This document shows positions 35,601 through 47,406 of a stretch of 64,000 nt of DNA, one piece after another. The stretch is from Corythucha ciliata (taxonomy: Eukaryota > Arthropoda > Insecta > Hemiptera > Tingidae). Every line of letters begins with the position of its first letter. Within the stretch, counting starts at the first letter, position 1. The position numbers and the translations under genes were made by a program. The stretch spans positions 37,696,164 through 37,760,163 of the forward strand of contig CM075941.1 in assembly GCA_038030265.1 (NCBI GenBank), written 5' to 3'. Under the pieces are notes generated by a model that worked only from the letters and a program-made list of their open reading frames with translations, ran no database searches and was not told where the DNA came from.

Positions 35601-37220
35601 TTGTTTAAGTCATTGTTGATCTGTCCAATAAATTTGACGGCTATCGAGGGTTGTAAGAGCAATATGTATGATAATTGCCGAGGGGAGGATCTGATTTAGA
35701 TGTACCAGTTCTGTTTTTTTTTCTTTCTTTCTTTTTTTCCTTTCTTTTTTCACCCTCTGTATTCCCGGCTAGGTGACTTTTTGTTGGGTTACGGATGTTA
35801 TGAGGTACACGTATGAGAATGCAGAGGGTTGTCGCTGGTAAAAGAAAATGTAATTTAACTCTGTTAGTATATTTATAGTTTTCATGAAGGCACCGAAATT
35901 GTACGCCTCGTGAACCACAATATCGCACGATGTAACTATATTAAATCTACAATTTCATGACAGCAATATAGAGTGACTTATGGAGATAGGTATAACATAG
36001 TGGGTTTAGCACGTTATAAACCATTTAATACATACGAATCTTCACTTCGTATAAGAATAGCCAGTTATCGCAACCATTCGCAGTTGATGTTCGTTCAATT
36101 TAGGTATAAACTCCTTCATTGTAATACTAATCTCTGACTTCCTTCATTATTATTAATCTCTGATCCTAATAAGATTGCCTTCGGAATAAAAATAGAGAGC
36201 ATTTTCGTGCCTGAAATTTTTTAAGAGGAATATATTATTTTCAGTGGAGTGACGTTATTCTTTTCCACTCATGAACAGCACGCTCCGCACAAAGCCTGTC
36301 AAGTTAGTAAACACAGAACCCGAAAGTTTCTTTTGTCCTTTTTTTTCCATTTTCGTCCCTCTACATGCCTTGTCATTAGTTTTCTTCAGGCGTGATTTCC
36401 CCGGTCATACAACAGCCTCTCTTACCCCTCCCCCCCAACTATAAGCAATATATTTAGCGTTCATCCGATCATCATCATTGAAGCTCAGCCTAGCGCACTG
36501 CATCAAACTCCAAGGGTCATATTCTAGATGCACATTATAAGCGCGCGGCTCGCAAGAAAAAAAAAGAAGAAAAAAAGGGAACCCACGGTCCACCACCAAT
36601 TAGTCGTTTGAGGTCGCGTGTCACGTTTTTCCCTATTTTAAGACGGTAATAGAGTCCCCGCCCTTCTTCCGACGATATACGGAGAGCTTTTAAAAAGGGG
36701 AGAACCGCAACTTCCATTGTCATATGATATCCCACTAATCTGCCGCGCGAAGTTTTTTTTTTTTTTTTTTTTTTTTTTTCAATTCTTTTCTCGACCGACC
36801 GGAAATCTATTGGGGAGATTAAAATACGGGGTTCCTCGATTAAACAAACATTTCTCTATTGCTCTCTCGCTCTCACTTATTTCCAGTCCCATTTGTCGAT
36901 GACCATAATATTGAAAATACAAAGGACAGAAAAATAAAGGAAGGAGGGTTCTAAGTGACATGACTCACATGATGTAGCTCATAAACAAACCTCAACGCCA
37001 TTAAAATAACAGAAAGGTAAACGTCTCCTGAACCCCTCGACTTTCGCAAGAGCCAAATTCCACAACTCTTGCTGCGTTTCCATTCAGCTGCCCCTGAGTT
37101 GCGGCTTTTGGCGTGGTTGGGTTTTATAGTGGTCGATGGATCAATCTTTGTTTTCCGCACTACCCGCTCAAGCGTTACCTACGTTTTTAGCTAAATTTTT
37201 ATAACAAGTCTCTTAAAGAC
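32650..37220. other. 4.6-kb non-repetitive stretch, no gene recognised
   Basis: AT-rich, with T runs at 34603-34626 and 36752-36779 and a pyrimidine tract at 35715-35750. No R-family array. Frames are short and mostly low complexity. No convincing exon. Confidence 0.4.
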
Positions 37221-37224
37221 GATG

Positions 37225-38690
37225 AAGAGACCTGGGCCCCGAAAAGTTTAAATAGGAAAAATGAGGATTTTTAGGCTCTACATTCGTTACAAGTGATATC
37301 AGCGAACAGTTCGGGATGAATATTCGATTGAGCCCTGAGCGTGCTATTCTGGATGACTCTAATTGAGAAAATTCACGCCTACTTGAGGAAAATCGCGGCT
37401 AAAACAGGGAAAATACACCGTCCCCAGTTTCTTTTGATTCTTAAAGCGCACTAATGCACTGTTCAGAAATTTGCAACTTGCAGACGAGGCAAAAACTTAG
37501 GAAAAAGCGCTAATAACTGTGGCTGTAAAAGCGTGAAAAAGCGCTGATTCGTGGTCTCACGATGCAACTTCCAGAACAAAATTGATAAAAAATCGTTGAT
37601 TCGCGGCTATTCGATGGCTAAATTGTAGAAACAACGCAAAAGTGTTGTTTTGGGACCAAGGCAGCCAGGCAAAAATTGAGAAAACATACTACTTATTCCA
37701 GGCTATATTACAAGTAAAAAAAAATAGCGGCTAATGTCGACAAAAACAGCGCTAATTTGGGTTAAAATTGGGCAAAAATGGCAAATTCACAACTGAAATT
37801 GTGAAAAATCGCCCATTCGCATATAAAAAAGAGAACATATGCTAATTCGCTGCAACATTAGTACAAATTTGAGCAAAATCGGCGGATAAAGTTAAGGAAA
37901 AACGTTAATTCGCGGATTCAAATGAAAAGAATCACTACAATTAGAGGCTGAAATTGAGAAAACTCAAGTCCGTAGCTTCTGAAAGATTCAAGGCTCAAAC
38001 TAAAAAACAGCGCTACTCCAAATAAAGTAGAATAAAATTGCTTATGCGGGGCTAAAATCCAAGAAACAACGCAGCAAAAAATGCAAAAATCACTAATTAG
38101 CGCGGCTAAAATTAAAAAAAGTATAATCTTCAACTCAAATCGAGAAGAAGTGCTAATTCACTGCTAAAAATAGAAAAATGGCTAATTAGCAGCTAAACAA
38201 GAGGAAAACGACAATTAGTGGCTAAAATGGTGGAAAATCAATAACGCAAGCGATAGAAACGCTACTGCGCTGCTAAGATTGAAAAAAAGCGCTAACCCGC
38301 GGCTAAAATTGAGAAAAATCACTATAACTCGTGGCTTAAATGGAAAAAAACGCAAATGCGTAGCTTCGTTCCAGGCTATAAAACTAAACAAATAGCCAAA
38401 ATAGAAGGAAAAAATTGCAATGCAGCACTAAAATGCAAAAAAAAAAACACAGCTATACTTATTGAAAAATTCACTAATTACTAGCTCAGCATAAATAAAG
38501 AAAAACTCTAGTTTTCAGCTGAAATTGGGACAAAGTGCTATTTCCTGCTTAAAATTGTAACAATGGCTAGTTACAGTTAGTTTCATGTAAACTAAAATTG
38601 AGGAAAACGCCAATTCATGGATTATGAAGCGCTACTACGCTGTTGAAATTTAAAAAAATTCGCTCCGGCAGCCGGCGGCTGGCGAGAAAA
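37225..38690 (-). repeat. Subterminal block and long reverse R3 array
   Basis: The block 'gggccccgaaaagtttaaa' (37232) with its following 60 bp or so matches 4940-5010. From 37370 the R3 units run in reverse ('gctaattcgcggctaaaatt' type) for about 1.3 kb, roughly 40 units. It ends at 'cgctccggcagccgg' near 38663. Confidence 0.8.
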
Positions 38691-38699
38691 AAAAGTAGT

Positions 38700-39468
38700 A
38701 AAAAACACTGAAAATTAGGTGTTTTTCACCGACCTAAACGGTACTGGGGGAACCATTTAGTCACTACTCTTTATGTTCTATTAAAGCCATGTATTTATGT
38801 CCCATTAACGAATATTCACAAAGCATGATTATTTATAACATTATTAAGAAAATAACGCACTTGGTGCACAAATTGGTGCACCAATCAACATGAACGCACA
38901 CCCAGCACTCCGAAACGGCTCACTCTTGAACAGGATTCCGAACTAATCCCTTATTTCCATTCCTTCTAAACTGAAAAACTATACGCAAGCATTTTGGGTG
39001 GTGGGAGATATGTTTAGGACCTTTTCAGACGTTAAAACGACTTGTTTGCACAGTTAAATTTATTGTTTTGACATTAAATTCACTGTTCTTAACATGAAAA
39101 GTGAGATCAACTCAGTATATCCAGTGTTTTCGACTCTTTGGAAGTGAATAATACCTTTTACAATTTTACTTATGCTTAGGTTTATTTCACTGTTCACCGT
39201 TACCGTTCGTCAGTAATATTCACCTTTCCGAGCAGAACGGTCAAATACACCAAGCACTACGCGGAGATAGATACCGCTGTAACAGTAGATATTACAATAC
39301 CAACAGATTTTTTTACTGTTTATGTTGGTTACCATTTACGACAGATGTTTTTCACCTTTTTAAAAAGCATAAACTTCTAAAAATTGTTATGAAACTCACT
39401 GTCTTCTCAGTTATTTAAATTGTTTTGTAATTTACTGATCAAAAATCGTAAACGGTTAAGTCCCATTT
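38700..39468. other. Non-repetitive AT-rich stretch
   Basis: No gene. Several short 'cagttaaattcactgtt'-like motifs recur between 38980 and 39450, too loosely to call an array. Confidence 0.4.
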
Positions 39469-39469
39469 T

Positions 39470-40421
39470 TCTAAGCCGTCCCAGAAGTAATAATTTTGAT
39501 ACCATAATTTGTTTTATTAAGCCGAACTTCTTCCTCTATTTTCACCACCCTCTCTTCAAAAATGTCGAAAAGTTTCGGTAGTTTTCCAAGGGCTTTGTTA
39601 TATTACATTTTTGTGCCGTATTTTTTAATACCTGAACGTGTGAATTTAAGCGATTTTTTTGAAATTTCATCCCCCATTTCAACCCCCCCCCTCATCAAAG
39701 TTTTCGATAAATCTCAGTGGAACCCAGGGCATTCGTTACATTAAATTATTGAGTCGAATTTTAGAGCGCTAAGATGAACTAGTGAAGTTCAACGCTATTT
39801 TTACACTTCCACACCGGAAGGACCACCCCCACCATCTTCACTTTTTCGAAAAATTAAAATGGGAATCAAAGGCTACTCTAACATGGAGTATTCGTACTGA
39901 ATATGATGCATCTAGAATCAACTGGTGAATTGTAGCGTTTTTTTCACCATTTAAACCCCTATTCCCCCCTCAACCTTGATCGATTTGGCCCAAATGCAAT
40001 ACCGACCGGGGTCATACGACTCCTGATTTTTGTGCCAAAGCGCGTTTCGCTAAATTGATTTCTTCGAGAGTTATCGTGCTAACAAGACCACACACTTACT
40101 TCCACCCGGGGGCACCACCCCCTCCCTCTTGATATTTTCAAAAAACTAAAATGGGAATCAAAGGCTACTTTAACATGAAGTATACGTACCGAATATGATG
40201 CTGCTAGAATCAACAGGTGATTTGTAGTGATTTTTTTACCATTTCAACCCTTATTTTCCCCCCCTTGACCGATTTGGCCCAAATGCAATACCGACCAGGG
40301 TCTTATGACTACTGATTTTTGAGCCAAGGCGCGTTCCGCTAAATTAATTTCTTCGAGAGTTATCGTGCTAACAAGAAAACCGCCATAAGCTTATAAATAA
40401 ATAAATAAATAAACCAATATA
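39470..40421 (-). repeat. Inverted copy of the 304-bp tandem block
   Basis: 'taagccgtcccagaagtaat' at 39470 is the inverse of 17460-17480. Then come the diverged units and two good units ending 'gtgctaacaagaaaaccgcc' at 40385, the inverse of the start of unit 1 at 16.59 kb. Order and spacing follow the first copy. Confidence 0.87.
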
Positions 40422-40839
40422 TACAGGGTGATTCAGGAGGAATGTGACAAACTTACACAGGTGATAGTGCATACCTGGACGCACAAAAAACGTCATAGGG
40501 ACGCATAGCCGAAAATGCTTTGGTTACGAGATATGAGCATTTTCCTGTTTTTATTTCTGGTTGCATTACTTTTTACGGTAATTGTCGTGTTCACGGCTCA
40601 CCGTAGGTGGTTAGACAAAAAATGACGGTGGATTCGGAAAGAGGACAAAATCCTCTTCCTGAAACCACCGTGAAAATCAAAAAATGTCGCTTGCGCGTGG
40701 CTATTTCAGACTTTTGAAAAGTGAAAAAAGTAGTTTTTTCGAATACCTGATAAATTTCACATCAGTACCAACCAGCTGCTAGTGCACGCATCGACGGGTA
40801 AAGTTGTGGAAAACTACCCCGTTCTGTGTACTTTCGAAC
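40422..40839 (-). mobile_element. Mariner-type MITE, truncated inverted copy
   Basis: Begins tacagggtgattcaggagga and follows the reverse complement of 16111-16573. It stops at 'gtactttcgaacgg', where the distal inverted repeat (about 45 bp) should follow. The mariner-type element at 40838 starts exactly there. The MITE occupies the same position relative to the 304-bp block in both copies. Confidence 0.85.
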
Positions 40840-41800
40840 GGTGTCCTGATAGTTGAAGTTTGCAACCCTCCGACTTTAGCAATCAAGTTCCAGTGCAAAA
40901 AAGTGTCACTTGCTTTGATAAAGCAAACCGAATAGAACAGGGTAAATGTCCTTTCCTTAGGCTATTGTGTTCCTCCGAGCATGCTCCCCTCAATGCCTGA
41001 AGTAAAATTAAGAATTCAATTCACTACGCGAGGATCACCATGAGAGACGCCGTGGATGAACTGCTACGTTAGGACTTAAACGGGGACTTGGCCATTCTAT
41101 CTCATCAGAATCAGCTCAGCACATTGTGAGCGAAGAGGACCAATTAACTGGTCTGCGAAGCCTCCTGACCTAACGTTCCTCGATTACTGTCTGTTACTGG
41201 GTGGATGAAAACAATGGTATACGAACACAAGCCCAGCAAACGCGAGGAGCTGATCAACAAGGTTGTGGCCTGAGCTGAATCGATCAGACAACGACATGCC
41301 AAAATTCGTCGAGCCACCAGAGCTTTACAGAAAAGAGCATCAAGTGTCCACAAGGGGGAGGAATTTTTGAACACTTAATTAAATGATGTTATGTTGTTAT
41401 TTCAACTTAAGGTTGTTGCTGTAAATTGATATCATACAAGTTGGAAGGACAAACGATGTACAATGAACTCCGTGAATGAAAGATAATGATGAGTGTACAA
41501 CGGGTACCGGCTGTATCTGATAAGGTGAAATGTCCAAGTCCATAATTTTCACCCTAACGCTGTTCATCCACCACCTACCACCTCAACTCACATTCCATAT
41601 TATGGAAAACCTCGTTGTCAATTGAATCTTAACTTCAGGCATTGAGAGGAGCATGATCGTAGGAACGCAATACCCCAAGGAGAGGACATTTACCCTGACC
41701 TATTCGGCTTATTTTAACAAAGCAAGTTTACATTTTTTTGCATTTAAACTTGATTGTTAAAGTCGGAGGGTTCCAAACTTCATTTATCGGGTCACCTGAT
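40838..41800 (+). mobile_element. Tc1/mariner-type element with about 180-bp terminal inverted repeats
   Basis: Left arm 40840-41022 ('ggtgtcctgatagttgaagt', 'accctccgactttagcaatc', 'cctcaatgcctgaagt') pairs with right arm 41615-41796. Right tip 'gggtcacctgata' ends in TA. The interior holds the broken transposase at 41030-41385. About 960 bp is too short for a full transposase plus ends, so it is internally deleted. Confidence 0.85.
41030..41385 (+). pseudogene. Mariner-family transposase, C-terminal remnant
   Basis: Plus-strand frames give WSAKPPDLTFLDYCLLLG, which fits the region around the last catalytic acidic residue of IS630/Tc1/mariner transposases (proline, P-D-L, then L-D-Y). After a frameshift comes GWMKTMVYEHKPSKREELIN followed by a stop, then ESIRQRHAKIRRATRALQK. 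After another frameshift comes QGGGIFEHL, the usual C-terminal motif. The N-terminal DNA-binding part and the first two catalytic residues are absent. Clearly dead, and it lies between the long inverted repeats. Confidence 0.85.
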
Positions 41801-41809
41801 AATGCTAAT

Positions 41810-42395
41810 CAATGGTAAAAATGGAGAAAAACCCTCTATTTTGCGGCTATTATTGAGGAAAAAACTTAAGAAAAACGCTAATTTTTAGCTCAAATAGAGT
41901 AATGTTTCCGTGGTCCCCGCAAAAAAAAATCAGAAAAATTCGCTAATTTACAGCTACTTAGAAAACGCCCACTCAAGGAAAATTAGGACACATCGCTAAA
42001 GCCGCCTTCACATGCGAGCTGTGGCAGCTTAAGCTTTCAGCTGTAGCCAAAACCCGCGTTTGAATTAATTATATTTCATTGGATACAGCTCAAAGCCGAG
42101 CTGTTTTCAGATCACATGTGAAGCCGGCTTAATTCACGGGATAAAAAACACTAATTTGCTGCTAAAGTTGATAAGAAGCGCAAATTCATGGCTAATAGGG
42201 GGGGGGGGACTGCACAGAGGCTGAAATTGAGAAAAACGTTACACGCGGCCAAAATAACTGAGAAAAGCGCTAATTTGCTGGTAAAGTTGAAAAAAAGCAC
42301 TTATTCTTGAGAAATTCACGGCTTAAACTGGGCATCATCGCAAATTAGTGGAGAGAGTGTGGAAATAAGGCAATTCGTGACTAAAATAAGGAAAA
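41810..42395 (-). repeat. R3 array, reverse, with MITE insertion
   Basis: Units 'gcggctattattgaggaaaa' and 'gctaatttgctggtaaagtt'. Split by the MITE at 41996-42133. A G run at 42199-42209. Confidence 0.78.
41996..42133. mobile_element. Small MITE in an R3 array
   Basis: Ends 'taaagccgccttcacatgcg' and 'cacatgtgaagccggctta' are inverted repeats of about 24 bp with an inner pair 'gagctgt...acagctc'. Flanking R3 sequence (ending 'catcgc', resuming 'attcacggga') is continuous without it. TTAA-like bases at both ends. Confidence 0.78.
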
Positions 42396-42399
42396 TGCA

Positions 42400-43232
42400 T
42401 TTGAGTTTACTAACAGAGGTTCATATAGAGACTTAGGTTCCTCTTGGAGATTTCTGCCTCGGGCCGACGATGTATACGTGTATAAACATACAGGTCCGCC
42501 AGTGGACCTGGGGCGCTATACTGAACGTTCGGGGTATAAAATTATGCCAGAGATAGTAATTGTTATCAGAAATAACAATTATCCGCCATATGAATTTGAC
42601 ACGCAGGATTATTTTCCGACAAATCGAACTGAAGCCTCAGGGAGGGCCTACACAAAAATATATTATACTCCTGAAGGAAACTTTTTTTTTTTTTTTAAAT
42701 GAGTCCGTTATTCACCGTACATCAGACATTTCAAAAATTGCTCTTTCGACAAATCGTCGCCATTCAAACTTAAATTGAATAAACAGAGGTGTCCATTAAC
42801 TTGAAAGGGTCGTAATTATATCAGACCGTATATGAACATGCTCAACAATGAGGAAGTATCACAGGTCGAGAATTTGGGGAAAATGTATTTTTTAATGATG
42901 TAGTACGCTAAAATAGAGCTTATATCGTTTTGCGTTCGTCAAAAACTTCATCCATTAATTTTTAATTGACGTTTGCAGTTACGGGCTGCTCCCCGGGCCC
43001 CCTCGCCCGCAAACTACGTCATCAATGCTGCTCCCCACTTCACCACCAAGAAGGCGGCTCAGTTGCAATTATTTCCATTATCTTCAGTTTATTTTATTGA
43101 CCCGGGACATATAAGACTCAAGGGGAAAAAAGAAAGGCTTTTAAAATAAAAAAAACCGTGAATGAGGAAGTAACATAAAAAATAAAAATCGCTGGAAACA
43201 TTTTTTTTCGAAAGAAAATGACTAAATATGAC
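42400..43232. other. Non-repetitive stretch
   Basis: Contains small hairpins (caggtcc/ggacctg at 42491-42510, and aattgttat/ataacaatt near 42560) and a T run at 42681-42696. No gene. Confidence 0.4.
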
Positions 43233-43337
43233 CAGGGCCCTATTGCACAATGTTTTATTAGCAAATATCACAGCTGTTTTATTAGCTAATATTAGCTATA
43301 TTATTAGCTAATAAAACATTGTGCAATAGGGCCCAGG
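43233..43337. mobile_element. Perfect-arm palindromic MITE
   Basis: GGGCCCTATTGCACAATG continues for 28 bp and is matched exactly by its inverse at the right end. The centre of about 45 bp is built of 'attagctaatattagct' motifs. The total is about 100 bp. Confidence 0.85.
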
Positions 43338-43339
43338 GA

Positions 43340-44130
43340 TTGAATATTAGTGCTTACATGATTGATTTCGATTTATAGCGAAGTAATAAAACTTGCCAAT
43401 TTTTTTTGTTACCTTAAACGGCCGGTCTGTGACTCGTGACGTGGTTAAGGGGTTATGACCCCTCCCGCCCCTCCGCATCATGACTGTTATCATGTCTTGC
43501 CCCTTCTTGTCCATCCCTTTCTCTTAAGTCCTATTGTTTTATTTGTGGGAAGCTATTGTGGAGGTCACGCGAATGCTATTATTACGTCATCAGTCTATCT
43601 AGCCTATTTCAAATGGGTCCCACAACCCAATAGTTTTGAAAATTAATAAAAAAATATAGGGCCTGATTTTATTTGAACGGATCGTGTTTTCATGAGTTTT
43701 GGTACCCAAGCTATCACGACAGGATGATTTTGGAAAATGTGTTACTTCCTCATTCAAGGTAAATCATGTCTTAAATATGTATTTCTTTAACGGTAACCCT
43801 TATGAAATGGAAACTTCAGCGGCTTCTCGTTTGAGCGCCACGTTGTTCATGTTTGGAGGGACACCTTTCACTCACAATTTCAATTTTTGAATTATTTTTC
43901 AACTAACAGTTTTTCTCAGTTAGCCGATGCCATTCCTTTGTTAAGATCCTAATGTTTGTAGTGGTTATACATTTGTGTTTTATGCTTTTCCCTGCCCATG
44001 TCTTCCGAATAATTCCCACACCTTGATTTTTGTATATTCTCTCCGGTGGTATCAATCATCCACATCGTTGCCCCGTCATCGTATCACACTAGGACGCCGT
44101 CGCTGGACGGTCCAGCACAGCCAGGACAAG
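43340..44130. other. Non-repetitive stretch
   Basis: No repeat family and no gene recognised. Frames near 43455-43890 are short and unremarkable. Confidence 0.4.
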
Positions 44131-44266
44131 GGGGCTTATTCTCTAACTCCAAAGCAATAGCTTTTTCGAAGTCATATGTTTATTTCATTAATTTTCTTCA
44201 AAAAAATGAATGAAATAGACACATGGCTGGCGAATAAAATATTGCTTGTTGTTAGAGAATAGGCCC
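44131..44266. mobile_element. Palindromic MITE
   Basis: Ends 'gggcttattctctaac' and 'gttagagaataggccc'. Inner pair 'gtttatttcatt'/'aatgaaatagac'. The 7-mer GGACAAG flanks both sides (44124-44130 and 44269-44275), possibly a target duplication. Confidence 0.78.
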
Positions 44267-44269
44267 AAG

Positions 44270-44915
44270 GACAAGAACCAAGCGCAGTACAACATAGCCT
44301 GCAACACGTCCTTGCGTTCGGCCAATCATGTTACGTTTGGATAAAAATTAGCACTCGCACTAGGTCATTCGACCTCTCTTTACGTTTTTAAATAGAATAC
44401 CTAAAACACAAAACTTTTGACGTGAGAAGATAAGAATGAACGAAGAGAACCTCCAACTTTAATCAAATATTATAAAACTGAAAAACTGGGGAATGACTGA
44501 AAAAATCAAACTTTTTTTTGTTTTTACTGATAAACTAGCTTGACTAATAATCATGTTGCACCGTCCAATGAAATGAGGCAGGTAACTGTGCCTCATGTCG
44601 AGTGACACAAAATATATAAAACAAGGACGAGTACGCATTCGTGACGTCACGCGGGAACCCATATTTCCTGTTTTTATTAATTTAAAAAAAAAATGTTTCT
44701 AGCACGATTTGATTTTTTTTACACGTTTTTATATTCATATGTCTATGTCTATTGTGTTCGACCAGAAAAAAATACTTTTGAAAAATGTGAAGCTTCCTCA
44801 TTAAGGTAAAAGGAGATTACCAGCTGAAAAGTTCATTTCCTAAAGATCAGCTTCAAACGTTCAATCTGGAGATTCTTCAGGGAAATCTTATACATGCCTT
44901 TTGAGTCTTATTGGA
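44270..44915. other. Non-repetitive stretch
   Basis: AT-rich, with no gene or array seen. Confidence 0.4.
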
Positions 44916-44916
44916 C

Positions 44917-45645
44917 CAGTGCCAGCTTTAGGGTAAGGCGACCCAGGCTGCGGCTGCGACGTACCAACACCAGCACGGGGGCCTGGGGGGCTATACGGCA
45001 GTTCGCTTTTTATCAGTCTGTATGGTGTGGCCTTTAACCTCTCAATATAAATAATAAGGAATATAATGGGTGCTTTAAATCATGAAATTTTCTGAATTGC
45101 CTCTAGAAACCGCGCAGTGGCGTTTTCTCAATTTTACCCGCGAATAATTTCTTATAATATTGTAGCCGAGTTCTTTACTTATTATGTTCTTATAATATTG
45201 TTTCTGCTTTTAGTCTATCAGAAGCAAATTAACGGATTTTTCCCATATTGATTATTGATCCGAGAATTAGAGTTTTTCTCCATTTTACCTGCAAATGAGT
45301 GCTTTTCGTCAAGTTTAGGAGCGAATAAAGTTTATTTTTTTGTTTTTACCAGCGAACGAGCCGCTTTCAGCCGTGAAGTTTCGATTTCGGTCCTCGCGAA
45401 TTGGATGTTCTCAAATTTTATTCGCGAATTGGCGATTTCCCTCATCGTAAATAGCGCTTTTTGTCGACATTAAGCCGAATGAACACCTTTTTTTGTATGC
45501 GTTACTGGACTTTTTCACGAATTAGCGTATATTCGAAATTTTAGCCTTGAATTAGCACTTTTCCTCAACTTCAGCCCCGAATTAGCGATTTCTTCTCTCT
45601 TTTATCCATGTGAATTAGCATTAGAGTGAATAAACAGTATAAACA
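44917..45645 (+). repeat. CAGTG-type leader and R3 array, forward
   Basis: CAGTGCCAGCTTTAGGGTAA at 44917 is a possible hAT-like left end. GC-rich sequence follows. R3 units run from about 45105 ('gcgttttctcaattttaccc'), with a gap near 45150-45220. No matching right end found. Confidence 0.7.
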
Positions 45646-45649
45646 AATT

Positions 45650-47110
45650 TTCATGGTGGCACGAATAGTCAGTTTTGCCGTTTTTAGAGCAGGCTTTCGC
45701 AGGCAGGGAGTTCTGGCTTTTTTCAGACGCCCATGGTCAGTCTGACTATTTTCAGGGTCGGAATTGCCTTTTTAGGCATTTTTAAGGCGTTAATAGTCGC
45801 CCATTTATAGCTATTTTCAGGGCACTTACGTTCAGGTTTGACGATTTCAAGGCTTGAATAGTCGTAATTGCCATTTTTAGGGCGCATAGAGTCAGTTTTT
45901 ACAGTTATAGGAGTGAATAGTACGCCCCAAGCCAAGGCGAGAACGGCCAGATTGGCCATTTTCGGCGCGAAAATGGTCCATTTGACCATTTTCAGGGCAG
46001 GAGTCATGCCCCAGTTCGGGCATTTTTAGAGTGCGATTTTATCCATTTTTGGAGTTTGTTGTTGTTCGGCAATTTCTAGGGTTCAAATATAGTAGTTTTA
46101 GACATTTTGAATACATGAATAGTCAGTTTTGCCATTTTTAGGGTTCAAATAGTCCATCAAGCCAAGGTTATGAAATTTGACCATTACTGGCGCGTAAATT
46201 GTCGATTTTGCCTTTTTCAGGGCAGCATTAGTCTTTTTAGGCATTTTTGGGGGCGCGTTAAGTCATTTTGGCAGTTCTCAGGACTCGATTCATTTTGTTG
46301 GTCGGTTTTACAGTTTTTTGGGTTTGGATAGTCCAACAAGGCATTTTTTTGGAGCGAAAAGTCCGTCAAACCGAACCACTTTTTCGGCGCGAATGTTTAG
46401 TTGCCCTTTTTATGAAGAAAATTGTCGGTGTGCCCCTTTCTAGGCGTGGAATAGCCGATGCGATTTTTTTACAGCTTGAATCTTCAAATTGACATTCTAG
46501 AGTCTGGTGGTGGTCCGATGGTGTTCCGATTGGTCATTTTTGGAGCCGGAAGTGCCAAGTTCGGCCTTTTTAGAGAGAGGAATGGCCAGTTTTGTCATTT
46601 TTGAGCACCAACGTTTAGTTTTGCCCGTTTTTCAAGGCCTGAATTGTCTGTGAAGGCAATTATGAATATAGGGCCTGTATGAATATTTTATTTCATGTTT
46701 TTGGCCGTTTTGGGTGCACGAATCGTCGATTTGGCCATTTTGATGTCAAGAAAAATCATTTTTGGGCATTGTCATGGCGCCAATCGTTAGTTTAACCATT
46801 TTTAGTGCCATTATTTACCATTATTTAGGAGCCTGAACTATTTGGTAACATTTAGCGCGTAAATTGTCGGTTTAGCCATTTTGAAGGGCGCGTTTCAAAG
46901 CCACAAAGCTTCAATTTTGCCATTTTTGGGCGCGAATAGTCGTTTTAGCCCGTTTTAGGGCATGAATAGTCCGTTGAGGTAAGGCGCAAATAGTCAGTAT
47001 TGAACCATGTCGAGCGAATGTTCAGGTTGGCTATTATTAGGTCAGGAATCATTATATGCTTCGACATTTTCAATGCGCGAATCGTAATTTTTGCCTTTTT
47101 TTTAAAGGCG
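45650..47110 (+). repeat. R1 minisatellite, main array
   Basis: About 45 imperfect units of roughly 30 bp, 'gaatagtcagttttgccatt' plus 'tttagggcgc'. It directly follows an R3 array, and the two units align base for base over most of their length. In-frame periodic peptides are artefacts of the 30-bp period. Confidence 0.9.
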
Positions 47111-47139
47111 CGCAGTTAGTTTGGACCTGTTCAGTAAGA

Positions 47140-47255
47140 CTCTTGCGCAAGAACAAGACCAAGATCAAGAATAAGACTGAGCCTGGGAGACCAAGACCAT
47201 GACTGGATTGTGAATGCAAGACCAAGACGCAAGACTCTCTATGCAAGACTTGCTT
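47140..47255 (+). repeat. CAAGAC-type short tandem repeat
   Basis: Irregular 'aagaccaag', 'caagac' and 'aagact' hexamer-like units from 'actcttgcgcaagaac' to 'atgcaagacttgc'. Similar in style to the GAGACC tract at 61530-61650. Confidence 0.7.
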
Positions 47256-47406
47256 TTCACATCACTAGCCCTTCCCAATCAACATTGTCGGAGTTGGTTC
47301 TGTTCCACGCGACAGCGATTGTTCGATATTTTGAGCTGCCATCTGTCATTTGACTTTAAGAAATGTGTACAAAATTAATTGAATTGTGTAATTTTAATAA
47401 CAGTAA

